Assembly (NCBI GenBank): GCA_014904985.1
Contig: MU128990.1
Span: 173,053-237,052 of the forward strand
Length of the DNA stretch: 64,000 nucleotides
Direction: 5' to 3'
Source: Hydnum rufescens UP504
Taxonomy: Eukaryota; Basidiomycota; Agaricomycetes; Cantharellales; Hydnaceae
The notes beneath the pieces were generated by a model. That model was not told the DNA's origin, searched no databases, and saw only the letters and a list, made by a program, of their open reading frames with translations. Shown here piece by piece: positions 1 to 12,049 of the stretch. Made by a program: the position numbers and the translations under genes. Numbering within the stretch: position 1 is the first letter of the stretch; each line of letters starts with the position of its first letter.

Positions 1-285
1 AACACCCATCAGTATTTTATGAATTTCTGTCAGTTCACATCCGATCTTCTCAGAACCACTGCTTCCAGAAAGCTATTAAAAATCCACATTGAATGGTACC
101 AAGCACGCCTATTTCGGATACAAACTGCTGTCTCTGCATTGAATCCCACACCATGCACTTGTTCCTTTTATTAACCAGTAACAAAAACACCTTAACCACT
201 GGACTAGGCTCAGATTAATCTCCAAAACCTGGAGATGTCCCTTAATTTTGCTTCCCATGAGCTCCAAGACACATCACAAGACCAG

Positions 286-550
286 TGACATCATGCTCCA
301 ACTACTCCACAAGCTCAGCAAATTAGTGACATCATTTCCTTTATGAATCCTTTTGTTCTCTTTATGAATGACATCACTATGACATCACACTCTATGGATG
401 ACTCAGCTATGACCACATTATGACATCATTTCTTTATTACTCTTTTGTTCTGCTCCACTATGACTCCCCCATGACATCACTATGACCTCATAGGTTTATT
501 ACTCTTTTGTTCTTGCTCCATGCACAGCCACCTTCAGATAGGTATATAAG
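286..550 (+). promoter_or_regulatory. LTR U3 promoter with six TGACATCA motifs and TATA box
   Basis: TGACATCA occurs at 286, 327, 369, 380, 421 and 472, followed by GTATATAAG near 541. TGACATCA is one transition from the palindromic CRE/ATF site TGACGTCA, and the change is what CpG deamination would give. Position upstream of a TATA box fits an enhancer-promoter. Binding by a bZIP factor is inference. Confidence 0.55.
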
Positions 551-979
551 CTAGCAGATTTTCTTGTACCCCCCCATCTCCTCACTCTGGAAATCAACCA
601 CTGTCTACTACTGCCTACCATTCTGCTTATAATCTAAAGAACTGTCTATCTAATGCCATCTGGAGCTAAGTCATCTTCAAGGTTGTTGAGACCAAGCTAC
701 TGGAAGCCATCTACATGAAATACTGAAGCCAAGGATAGTTTCAGAACCTAAGGTTAGAGTTGCTGGACATCCAAGGAAAAAGTAAGCATAATGAAATACA
801 AGTCAGGAAAGAAGATTGAAGCATACTAACAAAACTAACCAAGCATTGACCATTCTATAACCCACAGATATCTGAATTTTAACCAGGAGGATGTAAACAA
901 GGACACACAAATATCAGTAAATGAACAAACACAACATGAACACATATAAGCCTTTCTACAAGCATCCCTTGCATATAAG

Positions 980-1130
980 GATATGGACTAGCTATAGTCA
1001 ATGATATATCATAGATGCTTATAGGAAGGCTTATACATTGTATGGAATGCTTCCTATAAGCATTCCATACAATGTATAAGCCTTCCTATAAGCATCTATG
1101 ATATATCATTGACTATAGCTAGTCCATATC
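980..1130. repeat. Perfect palindrome, 73-bp arms, 5-bp spacer
   Basis: Bases 980-1052 and 1058-1130 are exact reverse complements around a 5-base spacer. The other family A LTR contains only one arm, so this is a local inverted duplication that arose in this copy. Confidence 0.9.
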
Positions 1131-1395
1131 ACATTCCATTCTCCAATAAACACATACACATCTTGCAGAGAGTGATCAACCATTGAAGTGAACCAACCCA
1201 TTTGAATAAACAGAAACACAGTCTCCCATCTACACACTGGCTGAACCAGATTTTTATTTGACAGTCATCAGAGCTCCCAACCCTTCTTCTATAACTGGTG
1301 GTCCTTACAGGGGAAATTCTCACTTTGATAAACCTTTCACCTCTCCAAAAACATTCCACACCAGTAACATAACAACATCAACAGACTCAGAAACA

Positions 1396-2626
1396 ATGGC
1401 CAGAGTAGCAAATCCACATGCAATGGCCCACAGGCAGAGATGCTCCACATTTTAAGGGAAAATGTCTTGACAACTTCCTCCTTGACTATGAAGCTTGCTG
1501 TGATGAAGCCCTCTATGACGACCACAAGAAATGAAAGAACATTATCTGGTTCTGCAGTAATAAAGAAGCTGAACTACTAAAGAAACTCCCAGAAGTTCAG
1601 AACCCATCTACCTTTGAAGCCCTGGCAGCTCGTCTCAGGAAACTCTATGGACAGACAGACAGATGACAATGATACACTTGAGAATGACTGGCAGACTTCT
1701 GCCAACAAAAGAGAACAATTGTCAATGAGGCAGATCTGGATGAATACTATTGTGAATTCATCACACAAGTACAGTGCCTTGATGAAAAGAAAGTCCTAGC
1801 TGAGCAAGACTGAGATGACCTTTTCTGGCAAGGGATTCCATGACATCTCCAGAATATTGTGCTCCCATTGTTCTGCTATGTCCCAGGATTCGATGACACA
1901 AAACCATTGGACTGCACAACAGCCTATGACACAATGAAGACCATACTCAAAGAAGATCTTTATTACAACTTCAGACATCTCAACAAGGATAGACCATGAA
2001 CCACCACAAAGGCCAAGAAGTCTAAACCCAGGATCAGTTATTACAAATCATGCGGCAGATATAGTGACTCCTCAGATGAATCAGAAGCCTCAGAAAGTGA
2101 AGAAGAAAACAGCAACTCAGATAGCAAAAGTGAAGAAGAGCCAGTTGCCATATCACCTTTATCCATTAAAAAGGTCTCCACCAAATCAAAGCCTATAGTC
2201 ATCCCTTCACTACACAATGTGACCGAACAAATCAGTGACCTCACACAGTCCTTCAATGAAATGAAAATTCACATGGCACAATCACAGCCAAATGGACAAG
2301 CTCTTAATCCTTATATGCAACCTTCCCACCCAGAAATGCGGATTCAAGGAAGCCCAGCTACCTATCCTAACAATCAGCCACTTGGGTCTAATCATACTCA
2401 AGGCCCTAACATGTCAGCTGGTGCCACTCTCTGTTGGTTCTGTGACAAAACAGGAGCACATAATGTTGGAATGAAGAACTGTCCAGATGCTCAGGCTATG
2501 GTTTGCCAGGGCATTATCAAGTATTATATTGAAGGAAGACTTGTAAAAATGGATGACACCCAACTACCACAAGGAATAGCAGGAAAAGGAGGAATTAAAC
2601 AAGCCATTGTGGATAATATCAAATGA
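1396..2626 (+). pseudogene. Family A Gypsy gag, decayed
   Basis: Gag packages the element RNA. The reading frame from about 1440 gives a capsid-like segment (KCLDNFLLDYEACCDEA, then LAARLRKLYGQTD), followed by an acidic Ser/Asp/Glu-rich spacer near 2060-2140. From 2219 an open stretch of 135 codons includes a zinc-knuckle-like CWFC...H...C cluster around 2430-2480. Several in-frame stops, mostly TGA, and at least one frame change break the gene. A further frame change near 2630-2660 separates gag from the protease region, which resumes beyond the E1 insertion. The residue pattern is the one seen in Ty3/Gypsy gags of mushroom-forming fungi. The start is unclear; an ATG at 1396 is in a plausible region. 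Confidence 0.75.
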
Positions 2627-3099
2627 ATCAGGGATGAATCCTCTCATCAATGAACCACTGGGCAATCAGTATTGTCAATAAAAATGGATGCTCTCCCTTC
2701 ACAACACACTCATATGCAATAGCCACCTTGGTCAGTCATCTAAGCCTACCTAGTTAGGTACCACTTTTGGGGCAGATAATGGTACCTAAGTAGGTCCCAT
2801 CACTATTCCGGCCGAAATGGCCATTTTACGGCCTGCACCTTCTGGCCCAGAATTGGCCGAAATGGCCGAAAATTGGCCGAAACTGGGACTTAGAGAATCT
2901 CAGACTTGCAGGACAGCAGGCCATATGGACTTATCGGTGATAATAGTGTTCCATTTATAATTATTTATTTATTATCACTTATTATACATATATTTGAGGC
3001 CTGCCTAGGCGGGCTTTCTGGTTACCCATTTGCATGTTGAGCACTCACCCAATTAGGACTTATTTATTTATTTATTTATTTAAAAATTCAATTAGTAAA

Positions 3100-3420
3100 A
3101 AAATACCACACCCGCTTGGGCGGGTGTGGTACCGTCCGTAGAAATAAAATAAAAAACTACTTAGTAGCACCACACACCCGCATGGGCAGGTGTGTGGTAC
3201 CGTCCTTAAAAATAAAATAAAAATAAAAAATAAAAAAACTACTTAGTAGCACACACCCGCTTGAGCGGGTGTGGTACCATCCGTAGAAACTTAGAAAAAA
3301 AACTAAGTAGCACCACACCCGCTCAAGCGGGTGTGGCACTGTCCGTAGAAATTTAAAAAAAAAGAACAACCTAGTAGCACCACACACCCGGCCTAGCGGG
3401 TGTGTGGTGCCTTCCGCTTC
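3100..3420. repeat. Terminal array of five short hairpins in E1
   Basis: Five units of about 66 bp each hold a palindrome of the form CACACCCGC...GCGGGTGTG, followed by an A/T-rich stretch and a GTAGAAA or CTTAGTAG motif. They sit outside the longer intron-like cassettes. The mirror-image counterpart in E2 is at about 22495-22690. Confidence 0.8.
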
Positions 3421-4640
3421 TTCATCGGGGCACGGTGGGCTCGTCGCTGGCCATTTCAAGGGAAGGGGGGCCGTGGCTTGGCGGTTCACCGTTGGGCCGG
3501 TCGTTTGGACTGGTCCCGGGTGTCTGTTGGGGTGGGCACACCTGCGGTAGCGGGTGTGTGGTCTGGCCTGGTTTCACTCCTCGGTTCGGCGGTTTCGTTC
3601 GGCACTCGTTTTGGTGGGTCGCGTTGTTGGTTTCCATGTGGCGGGGGCGTTGTCATTCCCTGGGGGGGGTTCCTTTGGCGGGTCTTCATTTTGGTGTTTG
3701 TGGTAAGGCGGTACCTAGAATAATCAATAATGTGTTAGTAAAAAATTAAAACCAGCGTAAAAAGAGCAGCATCTGCTGCTCTTTTTACGCCATTGTGGGT
3801 ACGAGGTTACTTACCTTGTATAGAACCACACACCCGCCGTAGCGGATGTGTGGTTCATGCGGGTTCCGGCGTTGTTTCGTGTCTTCGTTCGGCGTGTCGT
3901 CGTCGTGGGTTTCGGCGGGTTATCGTTTCGGGGGGGGGCAGTTTCCTTTCACGGGTCTTCATTTAAAGCGAGAGCCTAGAATGATGCATGTATTAGTTAG
4001 AAAATTAAAACTGGCGCAAAAAGAGCAGCATTTCGCTGCTCTTTTTGTGCCATTGGGGGTGTACAGCTTTACTTACCTTGTAGTACCACACCCGCTTCGG
4101 CGGTGTGGTACTCGTTCATACCGCGGTCGTGTGCCTTCCTCTATCGGGTTTCGTACGGGGCTCAGGTGGGTTTGGGGGTTGTCGGGCACGGACTCGTTTA
4201 ACCTAGAAACTATAATAAAAAATGAATAATATGTAGTAAAAAGAAAGAAAAAACCTACGCGAAAGGAGCAGTGTATTGCTGCTCCTTTGGCGCAATAAAA
4301 ACTTATCTTAAGATTTACCACACACCCGCCGAAGCGGGTGTGTGGTTTGTCTGGGGGTTCCGTGGTCCTGTGTCGTGCGTCCTCGTTCTGGTTTGTTTGG
4401 CGCTCGTTCTTTTGGCGGGCGCGTTTGTGGCTTTCGTTTTGCGGGGCATTGTCATTTGCGGGGGGGGGTTCGTTTGGCGGGTCTTCATCTTTTTTTGCTG
4501 TATGTACTTTTTCGGCGATAACCTTAGAATAATTAATAACGTGTATTTTTTTTAAAAATTTAACCAAGCGCAAAAAGAGAAGCAGCATTCGCTGCTCTTT
4601 TTTTGCGCCGTAGGGGGAAACTTTTACTTACCTTTATGTA
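3400..4640 (-). repeat. E1 left arm: minus-strand exon/intron-like cassettes
   Basis: Read on the minus strand, from the centre outwards, this arm holds repeated units. Each has a CACACCCGC/GCGGGTGTG hairpin, AAG|GTAAGT, an AAAAAGAGCAGC hairpin, TACTAAC or CTAAT, and TTCTAG. Intron-like segments are 3715-3814 (100 nt), 3976-4076 (101 nt) and 4523-4631 (109 nt). A fourth at about 4203-4312 has a damaged donor (GATAAG). A further degenerate unit lies near 4890-5010. Exon-like spacers are 161 and 126 nt. A 171-codon open frame at 4073-4588 spans one unit, but it reads through the intron-like part. Confidence 0.75.
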
Positions 4641-5089
4641 AGAACCAAAACACTGGCTGAAGGGGGTTGTGTTTTCTGTTTTGGGGCGTTTGATTTGGGT
4701 GGAAGTGTCGTTGGGTGGTTTGTCGTTTTGAGGCCGCTCGATCGGCCCGGTCCCATTTTGCTTGGCGGGTCCTCGTCGTAATTGCGTTTCGGTTTTGTCG
4801 GGTTTTTGCGGCGGGATTTCTTTCGGTGGTCATTTGGCGTATGGTTGTCGTTTTAGTTTTGGTCATTTTTTGGCGGGTTTCGTTCGGTTAAACCTGGACC
4901 AAGGCATGACTTGGAATATTAAAAAAAAGTACGTTAAGTATAAAAAAAATTTCACAAGGCAGCCGCAAGGAGTAGCTTGCGGGCTTACTTCTTTTTGCGG
5001 CTAATTGTATCTAATTGAAGAAAAATACCCTTATTGACCCACAAAACAAAAACCCGATTTTTCAAGCGGGTGTGTTGTCGCGTGGGTCA

Positions 5090-5260
5090 TGGTCATGCAT
5101 GTGCGTTGCTGCTGCTGTTGTGCTTGTGCTTGCTGCGTGCCGTTTTGCTGCTGCTGCTTTTGCTGCTGCTGTGTTGTGTGTGGCTCTTGGCGCTTGCTGT
5201 TTGTGCTTGTTTGGTTGGCTGTGTTTGTCGTGGTGGCGGTTTCGCATTTTGTGCTGGGTG
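5090..5260. repeat. GCT/TGC trinucleotide-rich tract in E1
   Basis: The tract is built of irregular TGCTGC and TGTGCT runs. The equivalent place on the other side of the E2 centre (17965-17998) carries AACAGC/CAGCAG runs, so it belongs to the family rather than being a chance microsatellite. It produces several long cysteine- or glutamine-rich open frames, which I do not regard as genes. Confidence 0.7.
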
Positions 5261-5289
5261 TGGCTGCGTAGTTTGGCGAAATTTCAAGC

Positions 5290-6020
5290 CGGCAATTGCA
5301 AACAAACTCGGCGAAACCCCAAGTGGGTGGCACTGCAAAGCAACGTTACCCAATAGTAAAAACAAAGGCATGTTATTATTTTAAAAAATAAATTACTATA
5401 ATAAAAATATTTTTGCCCAGGAAACCCCGGAAAGAAAAGCCAATGAATTAAGAAGTTCAGAAGGGCTTTTCAATTAAGGCAATTGAGGATGGTAATTGCA
5501 AGAGTGGATTGGGCCAACTTCTACCACATCGAATGGCCCAAATTTAAAATAGTACATTGGGTATATATTTAACACCCCCACGTGGGCGATTTGGAATTAT
5601 TCTCGCGACGATAATTTCGGCATTTTTTTCAATTTTTCACGCTTAAATCTATTAGGGATTTGAAAGGGCGTGAAATTGGAAATGCGATTAATCGTTCGAG
5701 ATAAATCCCCAATCCGGCCCCCAACGAGGGGGTTAATATACCCATTACTAATTTTAATTGGCCCAAAATTTCGGATCTGTTGGTAAGAAAGTGGGCCCAA
5801 ATTCCACTCTGGCCAATAGCCTTTTTCCATGCTTATTTGGGGTCTGACTCTTTTATTCATTTTGGGCTTCCTTCGGTTTTCCCTGGGGGCCAGAATTATT
5901 TATTATTTATTTAGTATTAATCCCTTAAATATACATGCTGTTATATTGTGTTTACTGTGGTTTGGCCAGCACCAGCGGGCTTGGGGCGCTTTCTTGAGGG
6001 TATCGGGGGCAATTGGGCCA
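5290..6020. repeat. Central palindrome of E1, diverged
   Basis: The sequence around 5655 can fold with matching blocks on both sides, for example TTTTTCACGC and GCGTGAAA, and GGCAATTGC- and GGCAATTGGG-like outer blocks. It matches the perfect 320-bp-arm palindrome at the centre of E2 but has more mismatches. By position it would be the shared promoter region if the two arms are transcribed outwards. Confidence 0.65.
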
Positions 6021-6489
6021 GGCATGGAATCTACATCTTGTCCCAGTTCTCCGAACCACCAAAAGGCAAGGCCGGCCGAAAAGGCAAGCGGATTGAACCC
6101 CCACCCGGAAACCCCGCCACTTGCGGGTGTGTGGTCCAACCACAAGTTTGAGTGGTTTTGTCTAGAATACCCAACGGCGCAAAAAAAGGGAAGCAGGCAA
6201 AAGCTTTGCTTCTTTTGGGCTTCCCTTGGGGGACTCTTATACTACCATTTTTCGTATTATCTAAGATTGAAGGGGCCCTTTGAGGGTCAAAGGCACGGAC
6301 GAAAAACCCGCAAAACGAGGACCAGATGGCAGCGCGCCCAAACCAAAAAGGACGGCGCAAAAACGACGCGACAACCAAACGGAACGCGGCCACACGAAGA
6401 CGCCACACGGAAGACGCCAAACACGGAAGACGCACCACACGAGGAATGCGCCACACCGCAACCCATGGGCAACGCGCCAAAATTGACCC

Positions 6490-7370
6490 AGAACCACCAC
6501 ACCCCGCTGGCGGGGCGGTTGTGGTACTTTAACCATAAGGTTTGAGTCCCCGGACCCCCCCGTAAATACCAAAAACCGCGGCCAAAAAGAGCAACGCGGG
6601 AAAGGCTGGCTCTTTTTCCGGGGCTGCTTTCCGGAACTTTACTAATGTGCTATTATCTAGCTGGGGCCTTCGGTTCCAAAAAAACGGGCACCGACGTTAC
6701 CCACAAAACGACCCCAAAACCCCAAACGGCCACGCGACACGCCCCAACGCGACGGCCAAAACCCGCCGACCCCGGCCAATGGGGGGCAAATACTTTGGCC
6801 AACTTCTACTATCTCTGTCTAACGCCGACACGCCCAAACGACTGGAACCACACCACAAAAACGACGTGACATGCGCGCCGCGCCAAACGAGGACGCGACC
6901 ACGCCAAACGAGGATGAAACCGCGCCCAATGCGGGCCCCAGAAATCACACACCCGCCCCGGCGGGTGTGTGGTCCTATATAAGGTGAGTCCCCGTCCCCC
7001 CCTGTAGCTACACCCATGCAAAAAGAGCAGCCAAAGCTGCTCTTTTTGCATGGTGTTTAACTCTTAACTAATTTAAAACTCTTATCCTTTAGGTCTTGAC
7101 TTCCCTTGCAAACGAATACCGACGCGAGCCCCCCCCTGCAACCCCATTTATCAACGCCCGAACAACGGGGCACAGAGAGGACCCGTATGTACGACCCAGA
7201 GTATACGGCCCCAGTACCCCACACTCCCACAGTGGGTGTGGGGTACTACAAAGTATGTTTTCTTTTTTATTTTCACTTCTTGTTCTTGTGGCGCAAAAAG
7301 AGCAGCATAAGCTGCTCTTTTTGCGCTGCGTTACTGTTCTACTAATGTTTCATCAATTATTTCTTTAGGT
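6490..7370 (+). repeat. E1 right arm: plus-strand exon/intron-like cassettes
   Basis: Intron-like segments are 6540-6660 (AAG|GTTTGAG...TTACTAATG...ATCTAG, 121 nt), 6984-7092 (AAG|GTGAGT...CTTAACTAAT...CTTTAG, 109 nt) and 7253-7368 (GTATGT...TACTAATG...TTTAG, 116 nt). Each holds an AAAAAGAGC-type hairpin. The exon-like pieces 6661-6983 (323 nt) and 7093-7252 (160 nt) end in the CACACCC/GGGTGTG hairpin just before the donor. Their lengths are not multiples of three, which argues against a repeated protein-coding exon. Confidence 0.75.
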
Positions 7371-7814
7371 CCTGAACCAGAACCCCCGCGAACCCCCAAA
7401 TACGAACCCGCCGAATGAGACGCCGCAAACGATAACCGCGAACGAGCCCCCACAAACGAAAACCGACTCCCTCGAGGGAGTGCCCAAAGGGAACCGGCCC
7501 CCGACTGGGGGTGTATGGGTATGGGCAGATGTGGGTGCATAACCCGCATGAACCATCTGCCCCCTGTGGTGGCAGACCCCCGGGGGGGGGGTAATATGTA
7601 TATAGTGTAATATGTATATAATAATAGTAGTAATAATAATAATAAATAGTAAACAAATAATAATAAATAAGTATATAATCTAGCACAGCCATGGATTGGC
7701 CGACAGATGGCCCAAAAACTGAATTGGAATGGCCTGATTTCGGCTGTAAGGTTTGGGGGACCTATTAGGTACCATTTTCTGCCCCGAAAGTGGTACCTAA
7801 ATTAGGTCCCCTAT

Positions 7815-9620
7815 GTGACTGACCAGCCTGCAATAGCAGCAGGTCCTTTCATATCTGCACCAGCTGCCAAAACAAATAAACCAGATCATCATCATAATCC
7901 CTTGGGAGATAGAACCAATCAATGTCCTAAGCATCGAATGTATGTTGATGTGCCTCCATGCAGCCCAACACAAGACAAACCTTCAGTTAATCAGCCAGAC
8001 TCATCATCCATGAACCCAGAACCAGTACAGCCAGCCCCAGAGAAATCTCCACAACCAAGTTATCCACCAGGAATACTGCCCTCCTCAATTCTAAACAAAG
8101 CAACAATGGAGAAGCCCACTCATAAGAAAACTAATCCTCCTCAAATTGATCCCCAAGAAGAAATGATAGACATTGAGATAGCTCAACCAGAGAAATGAAT
8201 CCCAAAGAATCCTCCAACATATCATTTCACTACAGACTTTCAAGATGCTTGCAAAGACAAGGAAATAGCAAAGAAGGTGCTAAATCAAACAGTTGAAATA
8301 ACTCTTGGAGACTTCCTTGGAACAGCCCATGGACCTGCAAAAATACTTGCAGCTGGACTTAAACTCAAATGCGAATATAATCCAAAACATCAAGAGCCAC
8401 TCACAGTCAATCATGCTACCATAAAACTGCATTTTCCTGCAACAGAAGCCTCTGATTATGACTCTGATGATGAGGCAGAACTAGAAGACTACTATGATCT
8501 TATGATGATGAAGGATTTGGATGAAGAACCATATCCACAAACACAAACACAAGACCCTCATCAAGTTCAAGTAAATCTTGTAGGAGTCCTTGGACCAAAC
8601 CCTTTGTTCACCATGGATACAGGAAAAATTGTGGCTAAAGCAACAGGACAGAATGGAACCAAAGACATCGTACTCATGATTGACACCGGATCCAAATTAA
8701 ACCTAATCTCCCAGGAAGTCCAACAAAAGTTAAACATCCCAATGGACTATGATGGACAAAACTGGATGTTACAAGGAATCAACAGCAGACCTGAACCTCT
8801 AGTTGGATGCTGCTGAAATGTTCCAATTGAAATAGGAGGGATACGATTCAACCACCACTTCTTTGTCAAAAAGGGAAGCTTTGAAGGCCATGACATACTT
8901 CTTGGACAACCCTGGCTAGTAGGAGTTGGTGCTCAAATCAAATATGAAGGAGCTACAAATGGAATCCACAGAATGGACATTCAAGTCTACAAAAAAGGGA
9001 ACCCATCAGGATCATCAGTTTCTCTCCATGCCCTTATGAACAAATCTAGGGAACAGGATAAACTTGTTCTTGCAGCAGCAGTGATACCACCAGATGAATG
9101 GCCCCAAGATACAAGCAAACCAAGCCCACCACAGCTGCAATATTGATATAGAACAAATGGAGTATCATTGATCCAAACTGCACCCAAACCCCTACCACAA
9201 AATTATGAATACTATCACACAGAGGCAACCCCATCTGACCAATCATTACAAGGAAATTCGCCATTTATTCCAATACTTGGTAGGGAATTGTCAGAGGCCT
9301 TATGACTCCCAGAAATGCACACAAAGGACTTCAATCCAAGCACAAACAAGTACCTCATGGATGCCATTATAAACAAGGAAAGCATATCAGCATGGTATCT
9401 TCACAAAACTTGGAAATTGACCTCTGCAGCATCAGGAAATCAGCTTGAAGACAACCTCATGCGCATTTATAATGAAATAAAGCCAAACCTTGTCAATAAA
9501 TCTCCTGAAAAAGCAGAAAACTTCAGCTATCATATTGGCCAAGTCATCAGGAATGCCAGAAAAATGAAATACAAGACTGTGGATAAGAAGAAAAATCCAA
9601 TACCCTTAGGAGTCACTTGA
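7815..9620 (+). pseudogene. Family A Gypsy protease region, decayed
   Basis: The aspartic protease would cut the Gag-Pol polyprotein. After E1 the frame resumes with a Pro/Ser-rich linker (7838-8198). The protease frame (8277-8816) carries the active-site motif MIDTGS near 8675. The C-terminal flap-side motif HDILLGQPWL, typical of fungal Gypsy proteases, lies near 8890-8920 beyond an in-frame TGA. The frame continues, with more TGA stops, through a linker to about 9620. The DTGS catalytic triad itself is preserved. Confidence 0.8.
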
Positions 9621-9639
9621 AAACCAGTCATTCATCTTC

Positions 9640-12022
9640 CCTACAAAAATCTTCTGCCAATAACACCTCTCACACTTCCCACACATCCCCCTAGCTTGAA
9701 GGACTTCCAATACACCAAGAAACTCACCCCAGAGGGCATTAAAAAGATAATCAAGAATATCCCTAATGACTTCCTTTCAGAAGAAGAACTAGACTTACTG
9801 CTCTATGTGGTTGCTCAAAGGGAAAGAGGTCTCACATTCAATGAATCTGAATGAGGAATCTTCAAGACAGAATATTTCCCAGATTATGTTATGGAAACAG
9901 TCCCTCACATTCCATGGGAACTGCCTCCAATTCATCCATCGAAAGCTATTGTTGCAACACTTATCAAAATGATTAAAGATCAATTGGCAGCTGGAAAATA
10001 TGAAACATCATGGTCTTCTTATTGTTCCCAAATGTTCGCTGTAGCAAAACCTAAAGGAGGCATTCAAATAGTCCATGATTTGCAACCCCTAAACATGGTT
10101 TCTGTTAAAGACTCAGGATTACCACCAAACATCAATGATTTCACAGACAGCTTTGTAGGACACTCAGCCTATATTGTTGCAGATCTCTATGCAGGATATG
10201 ATGGATAATGACTAGCAGAAGAATCCCAAGAACTCACAACAAGTGATTCACCACTGGGACCTGTAAAGCTCACAACATTACCCCAAGGATACACAAACTC
10301 TATGCAAGAATTCATGAAAACAGTCACACACATGATTAGACCTATGATCCCAGACAAAGCTGAAGCCTTCATGGATGATGTAGCTGGAAAAGGGCCAAAA
10401 ACGCGGTACAATGACAAACCAATACCTGAAAACCCAAAGATTTGATGTTACATATGGGAATTTGCTCAGGTTGTTGATGAATTATTTGCCACCTTCATTG
10501 AAGCTGGATGTACAGCCTATGGATGCTGTGGTTCAGGTTTAAACCTGTGGAACCTGAGTTTAAACCTGAACCTGACCCAGGTCAGGTTCCATTGGGGTCA
10601 GGTTTCATTTCATTTTCTTCAGGTCAGGTTCAGGTTTTGCCCTTGCCCTGAATCCAAAAACCAGTCTGAAACCAGGTTTAAACCTGAACCTGAAAGGTAG
10701 GGTGTAGGTTCCATTCCATGTAAATTCACCACTATCCTGGCACCAAATCTGGCAATTTACACATGTGACTATAGTTCTGGAGTCAGAAGTCACATGACCT
10801 GGCCATCAAATGAGGTAATTGGTACAGGTCACAAGTCACATGACAGAATGTAGTGACTAAATACCATCTCCAGAAGATGTGTGAGCAGTAAATTGAAGTG
10901 AAAGGGGGCTAGGAAGGAGATGTGGATCTAAAGCAGGATGTAAAGGGAGTGGCAGAGGCAGAGACTTGAGCAGGGGGTCTAGATATTCTGTAGTACCCCC
11001 TGAAAATGTTGGCTTCCCTCATACCTCAGGTTTCAGGTTTAAACCAGGTTTAAACCTGAACCTGACCTGAATGAGACCGAACCTCAGGTCAGGTTCAGGT
11101 TTTGCCCTCATGGGTGATTTTGGAACCTGGTCAGGTTTAGGTTTTGCCCAAATTGGGCAAAACCTGACCAAAACCTGACCGTGGCAACCATAGTACAGCC
11201 TCTGGATCAAAACTTGTACTTGCTACACCACTTATACATATTGTGGGAAATGTTTGTTCTATGGAAGGAAGAAGACCACATCATGGAATCATCACAAAAA
11301 TAAAAAACTGGCCCTGCCCAACAAATGTGACACAGGCCCATGGATTCCTAGGAACAGTTGGAGTTGCTTGAAATTGGATTTGGCAATTTGCCAAGATAGC
11401 CAAACCTCTCACATTACTCACCAAGAAAACTCCCAATGAATTTGAATGGAATGATCAAGCTGAGGAAGCCATGAATCAACTAAAAGAAGCCTCCACAGAC
11501 CTCCCAGCTCAAAAATCTTTGAACATTGACATAGCCAGAGTATTAAAAGAAGACAAACAAACATCTGATTATGGCCTTGTGACACTTGTAGTGGACAGCT
11601 CCATCATTGCAGTAGGCTGGATCAAATATCAAACCCTGGAAGATGGACATCATCCCATTGTCTTTGGATCAGTAACCAACAACAAAGCTGAAACCAAGTA
11701 TTCCCAGCCATAAATCAAATTAAAGGGGTTGTTTAAAGCACTCAAAGCCCAAAGAAATGACCTCTGGGGAATCCATTTCAAAGTGGAAGTGGATGCCAAA
11801 TTTCTAAAGCAAACTATCAACACACCAGGATTACCAAATGCAGCTATATCACAATGGATTTCATATATTCAGCTGTTTGATTTTGAATTATCGCATTTTC
11901 CAGCAACAAAACACCAAGGTCCAGATGGATTATCCAGGCACCCAGCACATGAAAATGACTCAGTCAACTCAGAAGATGAACTAGAACCAGATGAACCAGG
12001 CCATTTTATTACTGGGCCATGA
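9640..12022 (+). pseudogene. Family A Gypsy reverse transcriptase and RNase H, decayed
   Basis: Reverse transcriptase copies element RNA and RNase H removes the template. Visible blocks are HIPWELPPI, FAVAKPKGGIQIVHDLQPLN (near 10030-10100), ADLYAGYDG, LTTLPQGYTNSMQ and the polymerase motif FMDDV (near 10370), a variant of YxDD. The frame is then cut by a MITE (10518-11192). It continues with the connection segment FLGTVGVA and an RNase H-like part, ending in the Gypsy hallmark GPDGLSRHP near 11925. Stops are mainly TGA where family members have Arg (CGA). RNase H preceding integrase fixes this as Ty3/Gypsy. Confidence 0.85.
10518..11192 (+). mobile_element. hAT-like MITE, copy M1
   Basis: This 675-bp element has ends TATGGATGCTG and, reverse-complemented, TATGGTTGCCAC, flanked by the exact 8-bp duplication GTACAGCC (10510-10517 and 11193-11200). 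The subterminal regions are packed with AGGTTTAAACCT palindromes and CAGGTCAGGTT repeats, as expected for transposase-binding sites. It has no coding capacity. It splits the RT frame cleanly: removing it and one duplication restores it. Confidence 0.92.
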
Positions 12023-12049
12023 TCTCTTGAAGAATATGAACACTGGATC

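Larger units (their letters stand above)
1..1263 (+). repeat. Family A Gypsy LTR, 5' copy, truncated by window edge
   Basis: This sequence recurs in reverse complement at 23818-25369, where the full LTR is about 1552 bp, so roughly the first 430 bp lie outside the window. It ends in ...TTTGACA and is followed by GTCATCAGAGCTCCCAAC, the expected place of a primer-binding site. That site does not begin with the usual TGG, so the primer tRNA is not identified. A TATA-like GTATATAAG lies near 541. Unlike the other copy, this LTR carries an extra 73-bp-arm palindrome at 980-1130. Confidence 0.85.
2724..7829. mobile_element. E1: hAT-like giant fold-back element with hairpin/intron-cassette arms
   Basis: The ends are CACCTTGGTCAGTCA and, reverse-complemented, AGGCTGGTCAGTCA. 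They are flanked by the 8-bp duplication GCAATAGC (2716-2723 and 7830-7837). Removing the insert rejoins the Gypsy reading frame. Just inside the ends lie inverted subterminal blocks with paired GGTACC sites. The interior is a large imperfect palindrome centred near 5655, with tandem hairpin cassettes in both arms and no transposase. The 8-bp duplication and CA...TG ends suggest a non-autonomous hAT-superfamily element. E1 is rich in CpG, unlike the Gypsy element around it, so it inserted late or is less methylated. The same family, in the opposite orientation, is at 15533-23012. Confidence 0.85.

Noticed and set aside
4073..4588. 171-codon minus-strand ORF and similar ORFs in E1/E2 as proteins
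   Set aside because: They read through the intron-like segments and hairpins, differ in frame from unit to unit, and exon-like lengths (323, 160, 229, 164, 174, 189 nt) do not share a phase. They follow from repeat composition.
5015..5384. Cysteine/leucine- or glutamine-rich ORFs near 5.1 kb
   Set aside because: All come from the GCT/TGC tract read in different frames on both strands.
3100..7370. CRISPR array
   Set aside because: Repeats are diverged palindromes with spacers of very different length, in eukaryotic DNA, within a transposon.
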